A DNA stretch of 64,000 nt from an uncultured Arenicella sp. (GTDB taxonomy: Bacteria > Pseudomonadota > Gammaproteobacteria > Arenicellales > Arenicellaceae). A model generated the notes under the pieces. It was not told the origin of the DNA. It ran no database searches and worked only from the letters and a program-made list of their open reading frames with translations. Below are positions 8,555 to 18,594 of this stretch, one piece after another. The translations under genes and the position numbers were made by a program. The DNA lies in NCBI GenBank assembly GCA_947499305.1, contig CANMNN010000017.1:25134-89133 (forward strand). Direction: 5' to 3'. Numbering within the stretch: position 1 is the first letter of the stretch; the number at the start of each line of letters is the position of its first letter.

Positions 8555-9307
8555 ATGAAACCAAGAATTGCACTATCTAAACTTGCAATTGTGCTTGGCG
8601 CTGCGGCTTTGTTAAGCGCGTGTGGACCCGGTAAAGTTGTAAACACCCAGGATAATAGTGCTGATTATAAGTCAGCTAGATCACTGCCACCGCTCAAGAA
8701 GCCGACGCCAGTGGTGGTGACTCAACGTGCCCCGGCAGAAGTCGCAGAAGAACAAGTTGATGTGTCTCCTAAGATTGAAGCCACTCCGATCGAGGCAGCT
8801 CAGCAAGATAGTGTTGAAGCGGAGCTAACCGATTTAGATGTCGTTGCCGACTCTGAACGAGTGGCCAATAGTGCACAAACAGAGATTTCGGATGAAGCTG
8901 ATGCAGGTGCCGTGATAGGGGCAAGCGAAACGCCAAACGCTAAGCAAAGCGTTAGTGTTATTGACGTCGATTCTGGTCAAGCCAGATTAAAAATCGATAC
9001 TGGCTTCGATCAAGCGTGGGTTTATTTGAGCGACAGCTTAAAAAAATCAGATCTTACAGTGTTTAGTCGCAATAGAGCAGCAGGACGTTTTTCTATCGGG
9101 TGTGCAACGATCGCCGCCGCGCCTACAGTTACTAAAAAAGGCCGATGGTCATTTTTCAATAGAGATAGACAACCGCGTCTTGAATATTGCGCACTACAAG
9201 CGGTAGAGCGACGAGGAGCCACATTGGTGTCGGTTCTAAATCGTTCTGGTGAAGAGGTCACGGCTGAGTACAGTCGCGACGTATTCAATCGATTATTAAG
9301 CAAATAA
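8555..9307 (+). CDS. bamC: Outer-membrane assembly lipoprotein BamC
   Basis: Lipoprotein of the Bam complex. A lipoprotein signal runs MKPRIALSKLAIVLGAAALL with lipobox LSAC and lipidated Cys23. The segment YKSARSLPPLKKP matches the conserved PPL motif of the unstructured BamC N-terminus that lies on BamD. A long acidic, low-complexity linker (~45-130) leads to one helix-grip domain (LKIDTGFDQAWVYL onward). Start at 8555 is chosen because GGAGAAA stands six bases before it; an in-frame ATG at 8501 would put 18 residues before the signal. At 250 residues it is shorter than the ~340-residue E. coli protein and seems to have one folded domain rather than two. Context dapA-bamC-purC supports the call. 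Confidence 0.85.
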   Translation: MKPRIALSKLAIVLGAAALLSACGPGKVVNTQDNSADYKSARSLPPLKKPTPVVVTQRAPAEVAEEQVDVSPKIEATPIEAAQQDSVEAELTDLDVVADSERVANSAQTEISDEADAGAVIGASETPNAKQSVSVIDVDSGQARLKIDTGFDQAWVYLSDSLKKSDLTVFSRNRAAGRFSIGCATIAAAPTVTKKGRWSFFNRDRQPRLEYCALQAVERRGATLVSVLNRSGEEVTAEYSRDVFNRLLSK

Positions 9308-9359
9308 TTCAGTGCAACTTTATCAATAGCAACACCAATAACAATTTCTAGGAGCTTCC

Positions 9360-10070
9360 ATGGCACGCGGCCAAGAACTTTACAGCGGCAAAGCTAAATC
9401 GGTTTATACCTGTGACCGAGATGACGCCGTTATTCTACATTTTCGTAACGACACTTCAGCGTTTGACGGTGAAAAAGTTGAGCAGCTAGATCGCAAGGGC
9501 ATTATCAACAATAAGTTTAACGCGTTCATTATGCAGCACCTTGAAAGCCAAGGTGTGGCCACGCATTTTATAGAGCTGCTCAGCGATGATGAAGCAATGG
9601 TGCGCAAGCTTGATATGTTTCCAGTGGAGTGCGTTGTGCGCAATGTTGCGTCTGGGTCGATTTGTCGTCGTTTAGGCATTGAAGATGGCATAGATTTGAA
9701 CCCGCCAACCTTTGAATTTTTCTTAAAGAATGATGCGCTTCACGACCCAATGATCAACGAATATCACATCGAGTCATTTGGTTGGGCTGATGCTAAGGCG
9801 ATTGATGTCATGAAAGCTGAAACGTTTAAAGCCAATGCTATTTTGTCAAAGCTCTTTGCAGATGCCGGTATGATCTTGGTTGATTTCAAACTGGAGTACG
9901 GCCAGCAAGACGGTAAGATTTACCTAGGTGATGAATTCTCTCCAGATGGTTGTAGAATCTGGGACGCGGAAACCCGCGAAAAATTGGACAAAGATCGTTT
10001 TAGAAAAGGGTTAGGCGGTGTGGTCGAAGCTTATGAGCAAGTTGCTCAACGCCTCGGCATCAACTTTTAG
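9360..10070 (+). CDS. purC: Phosphoribosylaminoimidazole-succinocarboxamide synthase
   Basis: SAICAR synthetase of the purine pathway; ATP-dependent joining of aspartate to CAIR in the cytosol. Family motifs include YSGKAKSVY at the N-terminus, [12 protein letters not shown], the [11 protein letters not shown] block and LVDFKLEYG with [13 protein letters not shown]. Length 236 matches the bacterial single-domain form. AGGAG is correctly placed before the ATG. It follows bamC closely, an arrangement (dapA-bamC-purC) also found in E. coli and pseudomonads, and is followed by purL. Confidence 0.97.
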   Translation: MARGQELYSGKAKSVYTCDRDDAVILHFRNDTSAFDGEKVEQLDRKGIINNKFNAFIMQHLESQGVATHFIELLSDDEAMVRKLDMFPVECVVRNVASGSICRRLGIEDGIDLNPPTFEFFLKNDALHDPMINEYHIESFGWADAKAIDVMKAETFKANAILSKLFADAGMILVDFKLEYGQQDGKIYLGDEFSPDGCRIWDAETREKLDKDRFRKGLGGVVEAYEQVAQRLGINF

Positions 10071-10154
10071 ACCAAGCCAGAACATCAATAATTATCGCGC
10101 CAGATTAGTCCTAAGACAATCTGGCGTTTAGCGTTTTACCAAATAGGATTACTC

Positions 10155-13100
10155 ATGTTGAGATTACGCGGCAGCCAAGCTTATTCAAATTTTCGCATAC
10201 AAAAGGTTCTTGCTGAAGTTAAGCAAGTGCTTCCTCAAGTTAATAGCATTGATACTGAGTTTCAACACTTAGTTAAGTTTCACGACCAAGAACAATCGCT
10301 AGACTCCAACGAGCTTGCAATACTCGAACGCTTAATGACCTACGGCCCTTGCACGAGCGAAGTTGAACACCAAGGTCAAAGGCTATTTGTACTGCCTCGT
10401 TTTGGAACGATCTCACCATGGTCAACGAAAGCCAGTGATATTGTCGCCCATTGCGGTCTATCTAAAATCGCTAGAGTAGAGCGGGGCATTGGTTTTTATA
10501 TTGATGCCGAATCTGATCTAAATCAGTCAGAACTAGATATCATCGCTCGTCTTATTCATGACCCTATGACTGAATCTGTTGTGTCGGATATTGATGCCGC
10601 TCAAGACCTGTTTCGTGATGAACTTCCTAAGCCACTTTTTGAAGTGCCACTTTTATCTGAAGGCAAAAACGCGCTCGAGGCTGCTAATGTCGAACTGGGC
10701 TTGGCGCTCTCGATTGATGAGATTGACTACCTAGTTGAGCAATATCAAATGCTTGAGAAAAATCCGACCGATGTCGAGCTTATGATGTTCGCTCAGGTGA
10801 ATTCAGAGCATTGTCGACATAAGATCTTTAATGCTGATTGGATCGTCGATGGTGAGTCAAGGGAGCATTCATTGTTTCGTATGATACGCGAAACACATAT
10901 GCAAAACAGCAAAGGTACTCTGGTTGCCTATTCGGATAATTCGTCAGTACTAGCTGGTTCAAAAGGCGAGCGTTTCTTCCCAAACCCCGAAAGCAAAGAA
11001 TACAGGGGGCACGAAGAGAATATTCATATTCTGTGCAAAGTAGAAACGCATAATCATCCTACTGCCATATCACCTTTCCCAGGTGCGGCTACCGGCTCAG
11101 GTGGTGAAATTCGAGATGAAGGCGCAACAGGCCGGGGTTCAAAACCGAAAGCGGGCTTGAGCGGCTATTCGGTTTCTAATCTGCGGCTGCCCGATGCTCC
11201 GCAGCCGTGGGAGGGCCCTGAAGCTAAGCCGGCTCGTATTGCCTCGCCTTTACAAATTATGCTCGAAGGGCCAATAGGTGGCGCGGCCTTTAATAATGAG
11301 TTTGGTCGCCCTAATATCAGCGGTTACTTTCGAACCTATGAGCAAGCAATAGCCGGTAGCGAGGATGTTAGGGGCTATCACAAACCGATAATGTTAGCTG
11401 GCGGCTTGGGCAACATTCGCGAACAACACGTTGAAAAAAATATCATCCCCGACGGCTCCTACATTGTAGTGCTCGGTGGCCCCGCAATGCTCATTGGTTT
11501 GGGCGGCGGTGCAGCTTCAAGTGTCGCATCTGGGCAGAGCTCAGAGCAGCTCGATTTTGCCTCAGTACAACGTGGCAACCCAGAGATGGAGCGTCGCTGC
11601 CAAGAAGTTATCGACTCATGTTGGGCAATGGATGACCAAAATCCGATTATTTCGATTCATGATATTGGTGCAGGCGGTTTGTGTAACGCCTTACCCGAGC
11701 TCGTTGGCGATGCCGGCAAAGGGGGTAAGTTCAATCTGCGCGATGTGCTTAATGATGAGCCAGGCATGTCGCCAATGCAGATTTGGTGTAATGAAGCACA
11801 AGAGCGTTATACCTTAGCCGTTGCGCCAGAGCGAATCGAAGAATTTAAGGCCATTTGTGCCCGTGAAAGATGTTTATATTGTGTTGTCGGTACGGCTACT
11901 GATGATCAAGTATTGGTTCTTGAAGATAGCCACTTTGAAGATGGCACCGAGCGTCAGAAAACTCCGATTGATTTGCCAATGGAAACGTTATTCGGGAAGC
12001 CGCCGAAGATGCTACGTGATGTGAGCTCGGTTGATCGAAATGCGCCTGAATTAGATTTTTCAGGTGTATCGGTAGAGCAAGCCGTAGAGCGCGTACTTGC
12101 TTGCCCAACGGTAGCAGATAAGACCTTTTTAATTACTATTGGCGATCGCAGCGTAACTGGCATGATCGCTCGCGATCAAATGGTTGGCCCTTGGCAAGTT
12201 CCTGTAGCCGATGTAGCGGTGACGACATCGGCCTACACCGGAAAAACTGGCGAAGCGATGGCGATGGGTGAGCGAACTCCGTTAGCGTCGGTCAATGCAC
12301 CTGCGAGTGGTCGAATGGCGATTGGCGAGTGCTTAACTAATCTTGCTGCGGCGAATATTCGTGACCTATCAGAAGTTAAGCTTTCGGCAAACTGGATGGC
12401 CGCTGCAGGTCATGATGGTGATGATGCTGCGCTTTACGATACCGTAAAAGCCGTAGGCATGGAATTATGTCCAGAGCTCGGGATCGCTATTCCTGTTGGT
12501 AAGGACTCTATGTCAATGAAGAGCGTTTGGCAGGATGAAAACGGAGCTTCGCACAGCGTAACCTCGCCCGTATCGTGCGTCATTACAGCATTTGCGCCTG
12601 TTGATAACGTTGACCTAACATTAACTCCTGAGCTTGATACTCGCGTTGACTCAAATTTGCTCCTGCTTGATTTATCCGGCGGTCAACAGCGCCTTGCATG
12701 TTCAGTACTTGCTCAAGTTTATAATCAAGTTGGTACACAAACACCCGATGTAGATGATTCTGCTTTACTGAAAAAAGGCTTTTTAGCTATTCAAAAGCTG
12801 ATTCAGCACAGTTTGGTTAAAGCCTATCACGACCGTTCGGACGGAGGCCTATTTGCTGCTGTAGTCGAAATGGCGTTTGCCAGTCGTTGTGGTTTAGACC
12901 TGCATATTTCTTCTGGCGCTGATGCTTTGGCAACCTTGTTTAATGAAGAACTCGGCGTTGTGCTTCAAGTTTCGAAGCAAGATCGCGCTCGGTTTGACGA
13001 AATCATTAGCGAGTTCGGACTCAGTGATCATGTACATTTGCTTGGTAAGCCCGTAAGCGGAGAGCGTATCGAAATCAGTGTTAATGGGGCGCAGGTATTG

Positions 13101-14048
13101 GATGCTTCGCGTGTTGCGTTACACAGAACTTGGTCTGAAACAAGTTATCAAATGCAGAGTTTGCGAGACAATCCAGGCTGTGCTCAACAAGAGTATGATC
13201 GGGTGTTAGATACCGCCGACACCGGATTGTCATCAACGCTTAGTTTTGACCCAAAGCAAGATATTACCGCGCCGTATATTGGCGGCAGTCGCCCACGTGT
13301 GGCGATACTCCGAGAGCAGGGCGTTAACGGTCATATCGAGATGGGCGCCGCGTTTACTCAATCGGGTTTCTCAGCAATAGATGTCACCATGACCGATATC
13401 AAAGAACAACGTGTTGACCTCGCAAGTTTTAAGGGGCTTGTTGCGTGTGGCGGATTCTCTTACGGAGACGTACTTGGTGCTGGCGAAGGATGGGCAAAAT
13501 CCATTTTGTTCAATTCCCAAGTGCGCGATGCCTTTCAAGCCTATTTCGAGCGCGAAGACGCTTTTTCGCTAGGCATTTGTAATGGATGTCAGATGATGTC
13601 GAATTTGAAAGAAATCATTCCTGGTGCGCAGAGTTGGCCGCATTTTGTACGCAATGCATCAGAACAATTTGAAGCACGTTTAGTGCAGTCGCGGGTAAGT
13701 GATGATACACAGTCTATTTTGATGGCCGGCATGCAAGGTTCCAGCATGCCCGTAGTTGTCGCCCACGGCGAGGGGCGAGCAGAGTATTCGGCTGATTCTT
13801 CTAAAAGCAACCTAGTTTTAAGCTATGTCGACTATGCAGGCAGAGCAACTGAAGCTTACCCGGCGAACCCTAATGGTTCCCCCCTCGGCATAGCAGGTTT
13901 GAGCAATGATGATGGTAGAGTGACTATTATGATGCCTCATCCTGAGCGGATCTTCCGTACTTCTACCAATTCTTGGCGTGATGAGTCATGGGGTGAATAT
14001 GGGCCTTGGATGCGAATGTTTCGCAATGCACGCGTTTGGGTTGACTAG
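10155..14048 (+). CDS. purL: Phosphoribosylformylglycinamidine synthase (large, single-chain form)
   Basis: FGAM synthase; converts FGAR, glutamine and ATP to FGAM. The 1297-residue single-chain form of gammaproteobacteria is complete: N-terminal PurS-like domain, linker, two AIR-synthase-like ATP domains ([30 protein letters not shown]), then a class I glutaminase domain from about residue 1040. The glutaminase nucleophile is Cys1142 in GICNGCQ, with His1262 and Glu1264 in HPERIF. TAGGA lies ahead of the ATG. A strong terminator follows, so purC and purL may form one transcription unit, though 84 bases separate them. Confidence 0.97.
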   Translation: MLRLRGSQAYSNFRIQKVLAEVKQVLPQVNSIDTEFQHLVKFHDQEQSLDSNELAILERLMTYGPCTSEVEHQGQRLFVLPRFGTISPWSTKASDIVAHCGLSKIARVERGIGFYIDAESDLNQSELDIIARLIHDPMTESVVSDIDAAQDLFRDELPKPLFEVPLLSEGKNALEAANVELGLALSIDEIDYLVEQYQMLEKNPTDVELMMFAQVNSEHCRHKIFNADWIVDGESREHSLFRMIRETHMQNSKGTLVAYSDNSSVLAGSKGERFFPNPESKEYRGHEENIHILCKVETHNHPTAISPFPGAATGSGGEIRDEGATGRGSKPKAGLSGYSVSNLRLPDAPQPWEGPEAKPARIASPLQIMLEGPIGGAAFNNEFGRPNISGYFRTYEQAIAGSEDVRGYHKPIMLAGGLGNIREQHVEKNIIPDGSYIVVLGGPAMLIGLGGGAASSVASGQSSEQLDFASVQRGNPEMERRCQEVIDSCWAMDDQNPIISIHDIGAGGLCNALPELVGDAGKGGKFNLRDVLNDEPGMSPMQIWCNEAQERYTLAVAPERIEEFKAICARERCLYCVVGTATDDQVLVLEDSHFEDGTERQKTPIDLPMETLFGKPPKMLRDVSSVDRNAPELDFSGVSVEQAVERVLACPTVADKTFLITIGDRSVTGMIARDQMVGPWQVPVADVAVTTSAYTGKTGEAMAMGERTPLASVNAPASGRMAIGECLTNLAAANIRDLSEVKLSANWMAAAGHDGDDAALYDTVKAVGMELCPELGIAIPVGKDSMSMKSVWQDENGASHSVTSPVSCVITAFAPVDNVDLTLTPELDTRVDSNLLLLDLSGGQQRLACSVLAQVYNQVGTQTPDVDDSALLKKGFLAIQKLIQHSLVKAYHDRSDGGLFAAVVEMAFASRCGLDLHISSGADALATLFNEELGVVLQVSKQDRARFDEIISEFGLSDHVHLLGKPVSGERIEISVNGAQVLDASRVALHRTWSETSYQMQSLRDNPGCAQQEYDRVLDTADTGLSSTLSFDPKQDITAPYIGGSRPRVAILREQGVNGHIEMGAAFTQSGFSAIDVTMTDIKEQRVDLASFKGLVACGGFSYGDVLGAGEGWAKSILFNSQVRDAFQAYFEREDAFSLGICNGCQMMSNLKEIIPGAQSWPHFVRNASEQFEARLVQSRVSDDTQSILMAGMQGSSMPVVVAHGEGRAEYSADSSKSNLVLSYVDYAGRATEAYPANPNGSPLGIAGLSNDDGRVTIMMPHPERIFRTSTNSWRDESWGEYGPWMRMFRNARVWVD

Positions 14049-14082
14049 CTCTCGGTAGAGCACTGTTTGCATGATATAAATA

Positions 14083-14111
14083 GGGAGCTTGCGTGTCGCA
14101 GCTCCCTTTTT
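14083..14111 (+). terminator. Terminator after purL
   Basis: GGGAGC...GCTCCC stem extended by TGCG/CGCA with a single bulged T, then a five-T run. Confidence 0.85.
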
Positions 14112-14147
14112 AACTCTGTTTTTAGCGTGACTCTCTTGAAAGTCGGG

Positions 14148-15206
14148 CTAATTTGGGCTCCCCAATTTGTTAGCGCTCACGCTAATCACATAATGTATTA
14201 GAATTCTAAGCATGTTATCGACCTGCTCTTGAACCTCGTCGTCTGCGGTGGAGCCAAGACCTACTAGAACATGCTGTGAGGGGTCGGTAGAGCTAGTAAA
14301 AGCTTCGATGGTTACGTTTGCCGCACTAAACTCTTGAGCCGTAGAAAGCGCTTTCTCTACATCTATAACTTTATCATCCGGTGCGTAGATCAGCAGCTGC
14401 GGTGCTGTGATTGCTGACTTGTCCATTTCGTCGACTTCATCTAATAGTTCAAGCATGGGTACCAAGGCATCAAGTGGATAGCGCTCAGTCCAGTACTTCG
14501 CATGGAAATCATTGAGTGGAGAAAATTGTCGATATTCGCCGCTTAACTTCTTGGCAAGCCACAAGCCCAATGAGTTTTTCAATAGCCAAGCGCCACTGCT
14601 TTTTATTGCAAAGTTCGGTGATATCAAAATGTTTGCGTATAGTTTATCGGCGAATGGCTGGGCACTTAGCCAAGTCGATAGTGTTCCTCCAGTCGAAGTA
14701 CCAATTAGTAGCACACGATCACCGATTTTGGTGCCAATCTCATAGGCCTCTTTAGCATCTTGCTTCCAAGCGTCTGTAGTGGCTTCGGCCATCGCATCGT
14801 CGCTACGGCCGTGCCCGCTCAATCTTGCATAAAATACATTTGCTCCAATTTTATCGGCAAACTGTTCGGTCATTGGGCTAAGCTCCTTATGAGTAGCCGA
14901 AAATCCGTGCAGATATACGATTGATAGAGGTGTTTTCTGAGCAATGCCGTTATGCCAATGTATGGTTTTTTCAGCGCCGTCCACAATGTCGCTAAACCGT
15001 GATTCCTGGCTATCTAAGCCCGCGGCGATCGTCAGCAGCTCAGGGTTGTTTCTCGGTGTATTAGGTTTCAGGGTTTGGGCCTGTTCAAGCCCATGTGCTG
15101 TACTAGCAATGCCTGAGACTAACCCAAAGCTTGCCAATAAAGAGGCGAGTCCAAACTTAAAGCCGAAGGAGCGGCCTGCAGGCATAAATGTTCGTTTTTG
15201 TTTCAT
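14148..15206 (-). CDS. Exported alpha/beta hydrolase
   Basis: A 352-residue serine hydrolase with an N-terminal signal or anchor (hydrophobic stretch ~17-38 ending STAHG). The oxyanion region YLHGFSATH (98-106), the ARLSGHGRS segment, nucleophile Ser171 in GTSTGG, an Asp in APDDKVID and a His in SQHVLVG form the usual triad. The cap-less layout resembles carboxylesterase/monoacylglycerol-lipase-like enzymes; substrate is unknown. It probably acts in the periplasm or at the outer face of the inner membrane. It is convergent with purL and divergent from the small exported protein at 15388. Confidence 0.75.
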   Translation of the reverse strand: MKQKRTFMPAGRSFGFKFGLASLLASFGLVSGIASTAHGLEQAQTLKPNTPRNNPELLTIAAGLDSQESRFSDIVDGAEKTIHWHNGIAQKTPLSIVYLHGFSATHKELSPMTEQFADKIGANVFYARLSGHGRSDDAMAEATTDAWKQDAKEAYEIGTKIGDRVLLIGTSTGGTLSTWLSAQPFADKLYANILISPNFAIKSSGAWLLKNSLGLWLAKKLSGEYRQFSPLNDFHAKYWTERYPLDALVPMLELLDEVDEMDKSAITAPQLLIYAPDDKVIDVEKALSTAQEFSAANVTIEAFTSSTDPSQHVLVGLGSTADDEVQEQVDNMLRILIHYVISVSANKLGSPN

Positions 15207-15376
15207 TATTTCGGTTTACCAATTAAGGCGACGTTTATTCGTTTGCGAGATTAATCTTTAACTTATACCAAAGACCCGAACGCACCTCAAACACTTACAC
15301 AGAGGGGCTTAGTGACCAAGACAACGTTGCTCTGGGGATTCTTCTTTGATAATGTTTGATTACCCAAACCTATCCC

Positions 15377-15382
15377 TATAAT
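15377..15382 (+). promoter_or_regulatory. -10 box next to the start of the small exported protein
   Basis: Perfect TATAAT five bases before the ATG; TTGATT lies 15 bases further upstream (15356-15361) as a possible -35. The predicted transcription start coincides with the start codon. Confidence 0.45.
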
Positions 15383-15387
15383 AAAAA

Positions 15388-15675
15388 ATGAAAAATCAAA
15401 GACTTATCAGTAGAACGATTATTGCTATTGGTGTTTTAGTCGCGTCTTGCAGTCAGGCTCTTGCTCAGAGTCTAGATCAAGTGCGCTGGAAAAGTACCGA
15501 ACAGGTGCGTGCTATTTTTGGTGAGCCAAAGAGCGTCAGTTCGCCAGTCGGTACGCATGCCACTTATGTCATGTGGCAGTATGATGGTTTCACCGTCGCA
15601 TTTGCAAATGGAAAAGCTTTTCACTTATTTAGACAAGATAGCTTAAACCGGCTTCAGCTAGAAGAGAATCGCTAG
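15388..15675 (+). CDS. Small exported protein of unknown function
   Basis: A 95-residue protein with a signal sequence (MKNQRLISRTIIAIGVLVASC...ALAQ). VASC resembles a lipobox, so it may be a lipoprotein with Cys21; otherwise cleavage after ALA is likely. The mature domain contains RAIFGEPKSVSSPVGTHATYVMWQYDGFTVAFANG, a pattern reminiscent of small BamE/SmpA-like folds (GEP turn), but I do not recognise a family with confidence. A TATAAT box ends five bases before the ATG and no Shine-Dalgarno is present, so its mRNA may be leaderless. Next gene is the YdeI-family protein on the same strand. Confidence 0.6.
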   Translation: MKNQRLISRTIIAIGVLVASCSQALAQSLDQVRWKSTEQVRAIFGEPKSVSSPVGTHATYVMWQYDGFTVAFANGKAFHLFRQDSLNRLQLEENR

Positions 15676-15745
15676 CCAAGTTAAGTGCTTAGCGCGAGCT
15701 TAAAATCAGGTGACAGAATTAGGCCTTTTGGCGCGCTCAACAAGT

Positions 15746-16357
15746 ATGCCTGAGCCAGATCCAAATAAAATTTTGTCATTTGAGTCATCTTCTGATTTAG
15801 CTAAGTGGCTAAGTGCTCATCATGCTCAAGAAACGGAGCTATGGGTCAAGATTTTTAAGAAAGCTACGGGCATTCCTTCGGTTGATTGGAATGATGTTGT
15901 CATCGAAACCTTATGTTGGGGCTGGATTGATGGGGTTAAGAAATCACTCGATGAGCAAGCCTATCTGCAAAGGATTACCCCTAGAAAGCCTAGAAGTAAT
16001 TGGTCAAAGCGCAATACTGAACATGTCGAACGCTTGATCAATGAAGGGAGAATGCAAAAGCCTGGGCTAGAGCACGTTAATGCAGCAAAATTAGATGGGC
16101 GATGGGAAAACGCGTATAAGCCGCCGAGCGAAATGACTGTTGCCGCTGATTTTTTAGAGGCCTTAGAAGTCAAACCTAAATTGAAAGCTTTTTATCAGAC
16201 TTTAAACAGATCTAGCCTCTATTCGATTGCATATGGTTTAGATAGTGCGAAGAAACCGGAAACAAGACAACGGCGGTTTGAGAAATTTATGGATATGCTT
16301 AGTCGTGAGGAAAAACCGGGTTCGGGCTTTAAAAAGAAAGATAAAAGCGACATATAA
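15746..16357 (+). CDS. YdeI/OmpD-associated family protein
   Basis: Cytosolic protein of the YdeI family (bacteriocin-protection or OmpD-associated annotation in databases; biochemical role unsettled). Recognisable features are the N-terminal LSFESSSDLAKWLSAHH, the central CWGWIDGVKKSLDEQAYLQRITPRKPRSNWS block and the C-terminal LNRSSLYSIAYGLDSAKKPETRQRRFEKF. Start uncertain: the ATG at 15746 gives 203 residues, while a GTG at 15710 in the same frame gives 215; neither has a clear ribosome-binding site. Lysine-rich C-terminus. Its 3' end overlaps a terminator stem shared with the convergent dapE. Confidence 0.8.
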   Translation: MPEPDPNKILSFESSSDLAKWLSAHHAQETELWVKIFKKATGIPSVDWNDVVIETLCWGWIDGVKKSLDEQAYLQRITPRKPRSNWSKRNTEHVERLINEGRMQKPGLEHVNAAKLDGRWENAYKPPSEMTVAADFLEALEVKPKLKAFYQTLNRSSLYSIAYGLDSAKKPETRQRRFEKFMDMLSREEKPGSGFKKKDKSDI

Positions 16358-16374
16358 GTCTGTCGCTTTTATTC
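16341..16374. terminator. Bidirectional terminator between the YdeI-family gene and dapE
   Basis: ATAAAAGCGACA (16341-16352) pairs perfectly with TGTCGCTTTTAT (16361-16372); A and T runs flank the stem so it could work in both directions. The left arm lies inside the last codons of the plus-strand gene. Confidence 0.7.
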
Positions 16375-16419
16375 ACGATCATCTATCCAGCCTGCCGCAC
16401 AGAGCAGTCTTCAATCGGA

Positions 16420-17565
16420 TTACTTGGCTAATAGGTTTTCTAAAATACCTTGGTAAACTAGGGAGAGCTTTTCGGGCGTCTGAAGATCAACGCACTCGTT
16501 TACTTTGTGTATAGTCGCATTAATTGGGCCTAGTTCGACAACCTGGGCGCCTGTTGGTGCAATAAAGCGACCATCAGAGGTGCCGCCAGTGGTAGACAGT
16601 TCAGACTCGATGTTCAAATTTTCGCGGATCGATTTTTGACATGCTTCGACTAAAACTCCTTTTTCGGTTAAGAATGGCAAGCCGAATACTGTCCATTTTG
16701 CCGAATACTTAACTCCAAGTTCATCGAGCTTTTCGGTCACTTTTTGCTTTATGCCGTCTGCCGTAATTTCAGTCGAATGACGGAGATTAAAAGTGATCTT
16801 TACAGTTTCAGGGATAACATTGGTTGCGCCAGTCCCACCAGCTATATTAGAAATTTGAAAGCTGGTCGGCGGAAAATAATCATTGCCCGTATCCCAAACG
16901 ATTGAATTCAGGGCATTAATCACGTCGCCGCAATGGTGAATTGGGTTGTCTGCTAAATGAGGGTAGGCTACATGGCCCTGCACACCGATAATCGTAAGCT
17001 GGCAACCAACGGAGCCTCGTCGGCCGTTTTTAATGATATCGCCCAGAGTGTTAGTGGAACTTGGTTCACCAACCAAACAATAATCTATTTTCTCGTTTCG
17101 AGCTTCTAATTGCTCTATTACTTTTACAGTGCCGCAAGTTGCAGGGCCTTCTTCGTCAGATGTGATCAGCAGCGCGATTGAACCATTGTGATCTGAATGC
17201 TCTGCAATAAAGGCCTCAATGCTGGTAACGAATGCCGCCAAGGAGGTTTTCATATCAGCGGTACCGCGGCCAAATAGGTGACCGTCTCGTTCAGTCGGCG
17301 TAAAAGGGTCACTGTCCCAACGGTCTAAATCACCCGTTGGAACCACGTCGGTATGTCCGGCGAACGCCAAACAGGGAGCATCAGTTCCACGTCTGGCCCA
17401 GAAGTTTAATACTTTGCCGTTATCATCTGCGAAATCCATGCGTTCGACTTCAAAGCCGATGGCCTCTAAGCGCTCGATCATGAGTGCTTGGCATCCCGCA
17501 TCATGCGGGGTTACCGATTGTGCAGCAATGAGCTGCTTAGTGAGGTCGAGCGTAGGGTTTGTCAC
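16420..17565 (-). CDS. dapE: Succinyl-diaminopimelate desuccinylase
   Basis: Di-zinc M20 hydrolase that releases LL-diaminopimelate from its N-succinyl form. Metal and catalytic motifs are in place: [10 protein letters not shown] (H71, D73), GTADMK (D104 bridging the zincs) and TSDEEGPA (E138/E139), with the dimerisation domain in the middle and a C-terminal TGGTSDGRF block. Length 381 is normal. It lies downstream of dapD on the same strand with a 65-base gap, in the block map-glnD-dapD-dapE typical of gammaproteobacteria; dapC, often found between glnD and dapD in pseudomonads, is absent. Confidence 0.96.
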   Translation of the reverse strand: MTNPTLDLTKQLIAAQSVTPHDAGCQALMIERLEAIGFEVERMDFADDNGKVLNFWARRGTDAPCLAFAGHTDVVPTGDLDRWDSDPFTPTERDGHLFGRGTADMKTSLAAFVTSIEAFIAEHSDHNGSIALLITSDEEGPATCGTVKVIEQLEARNEKIDYCLVGEPSSTNTLGDIIKNGRRGSVGCQLTIIGVQGHVAYPHLADNPIHHCGDVINALNSIVWDTGNDYFPPTSFQISNIAGGTGATNVIPETVKITFNLRHSTEITADGIKQKVTEKLDELGVKYSAKWTVFGLPFLTEKGVLVEACQKSIRENLNIESELSTTGGTSDGRFIAPTGAQVVELGPINATIHKVNECVDLQTPEKLSLVYQGILENLLAK

Positions 17566-17630
17566 GATGATTGAGTCCGCTGATAGTTGTTACATAGAAT
17601 TCGTATTTCGATTTATTGAGTAGACTTGAA

Positions 17631-18455
17631 TTAATCGACGCGAAGTAATTCGTTCAAGCCGGTTTTGCTACGTGTTTTTGCGTCGACCTTTTTAACGATC
17701 ACCGCGCAATAAAGGCTGTGAGTTCCGTCTTTGCTTGGGATTGAGCCCGAAACAACAACTGAACCAGCTGGAATCCGGCCGTAAGTCACTTCGCCAGTTT
17801 CGCGATCTAGAATTTTGGTGCTTTGCCCTATATACACGCCCATTGAAATAACTGAGCCTTCTTCAACGATAACTCCTTCAACGATTTCTGAGCGCGCTCC
17901 AATAAAGCAGTTATCTTCAATAATTACTGGGCCGGCTTGAATCGGCTCGAGTACACCACCAATACCAACACCACCCGAAAGGTGCACGTTCTTACCAATC
18001 TGAGCGCAGGAACCAACGGTGGCCCAAGTGTCGACCATACTGCCTGAGTCAACATGCGCGCCGATGTTAACGTAGCTAGGCATGAGTACTACGCTTGGCG
18101 CAATGTACGAGCCTTTGCGCACTGCCGCCGGTGGAACAACACGAAAGCCATCAGCTTTAAAGCGAGCCTCATCGTAATCGGCGAACTTCGATTCAACTTT
18201 ATCGAAGTAGCGAGTATCGCCGCCGTCAATAAGCTCATTGTCTCGAATCGCAAACGACAGTAATACGGCTTTTTTTAGCCATTGGTTTACAACCCACGCG
18301 CCATCAATTTTTTCGGCAACGCGGGCTTGTCCACGATCAAGCATATCGATCGCTGTTTCAACGGCTTGTTTGATCTCAGCGTCAACCGTGCTTGGGCTAA
18401 TATTGCCGCGGTTTTCAAATGCTTGGTCGATGATGTTTTGTAGTTGATCTGTCAT
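17631..18455 (-). CDS. dapD: 2,3,4,5-tetrahydropyridine-2,6-dicarboxylate N-succinyltransferase
   Basis: Trimeric left-handed beta-helix acyltransferase that adds succinate from succinyl-CoA to tetrahydrodipicolinate. Hexapeptide repeats are plain from residue ~108 on ([56 protein letters not shown]). Length 274 matches the succinylating (not acetylating) form. Substrate comes from DapA/DapB and product goes on through DapC to DapE. Located between glnD and dapE. Confidence 0.96.
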   Translation of the reverse strand: MTDQLQNIIDQAFENRGNISPSTVDAEIKQAVETAIDMLDRGQARVAEKIDGAWVVNQWLKKAVLLSFAIRDNELIDGGDTRYFDKVESKFADYDEARFKADGFRVVPPAAVRKGSYIAPSVVLMPSYVNIGAHVDSGSMVDTWATVGSCAQIGKNVHLSGGVGIGGVLEPIQAGPVIIEDNCFIGARSEIVEGVIVEEGSVISMGVYIGQSTKILDRETGEVTYGRIPAGSVVVSGSIPSKDGTHSLYCAVIVKKVDAKTRSKTGLNELLRVD

Positions 18456-18594
18456 GATAATAATCGATGTTTTTTTAAGTAAAGGTTTAGTGCGCTAGCT
18501 CACTAATCACTTGGAAAAAGAATGAGGCGCGATTATCCAGCAATTTCGATTCGAGCGCCATCATTGGCGCCTATTAAAGCCGAATTGCGCAGGT

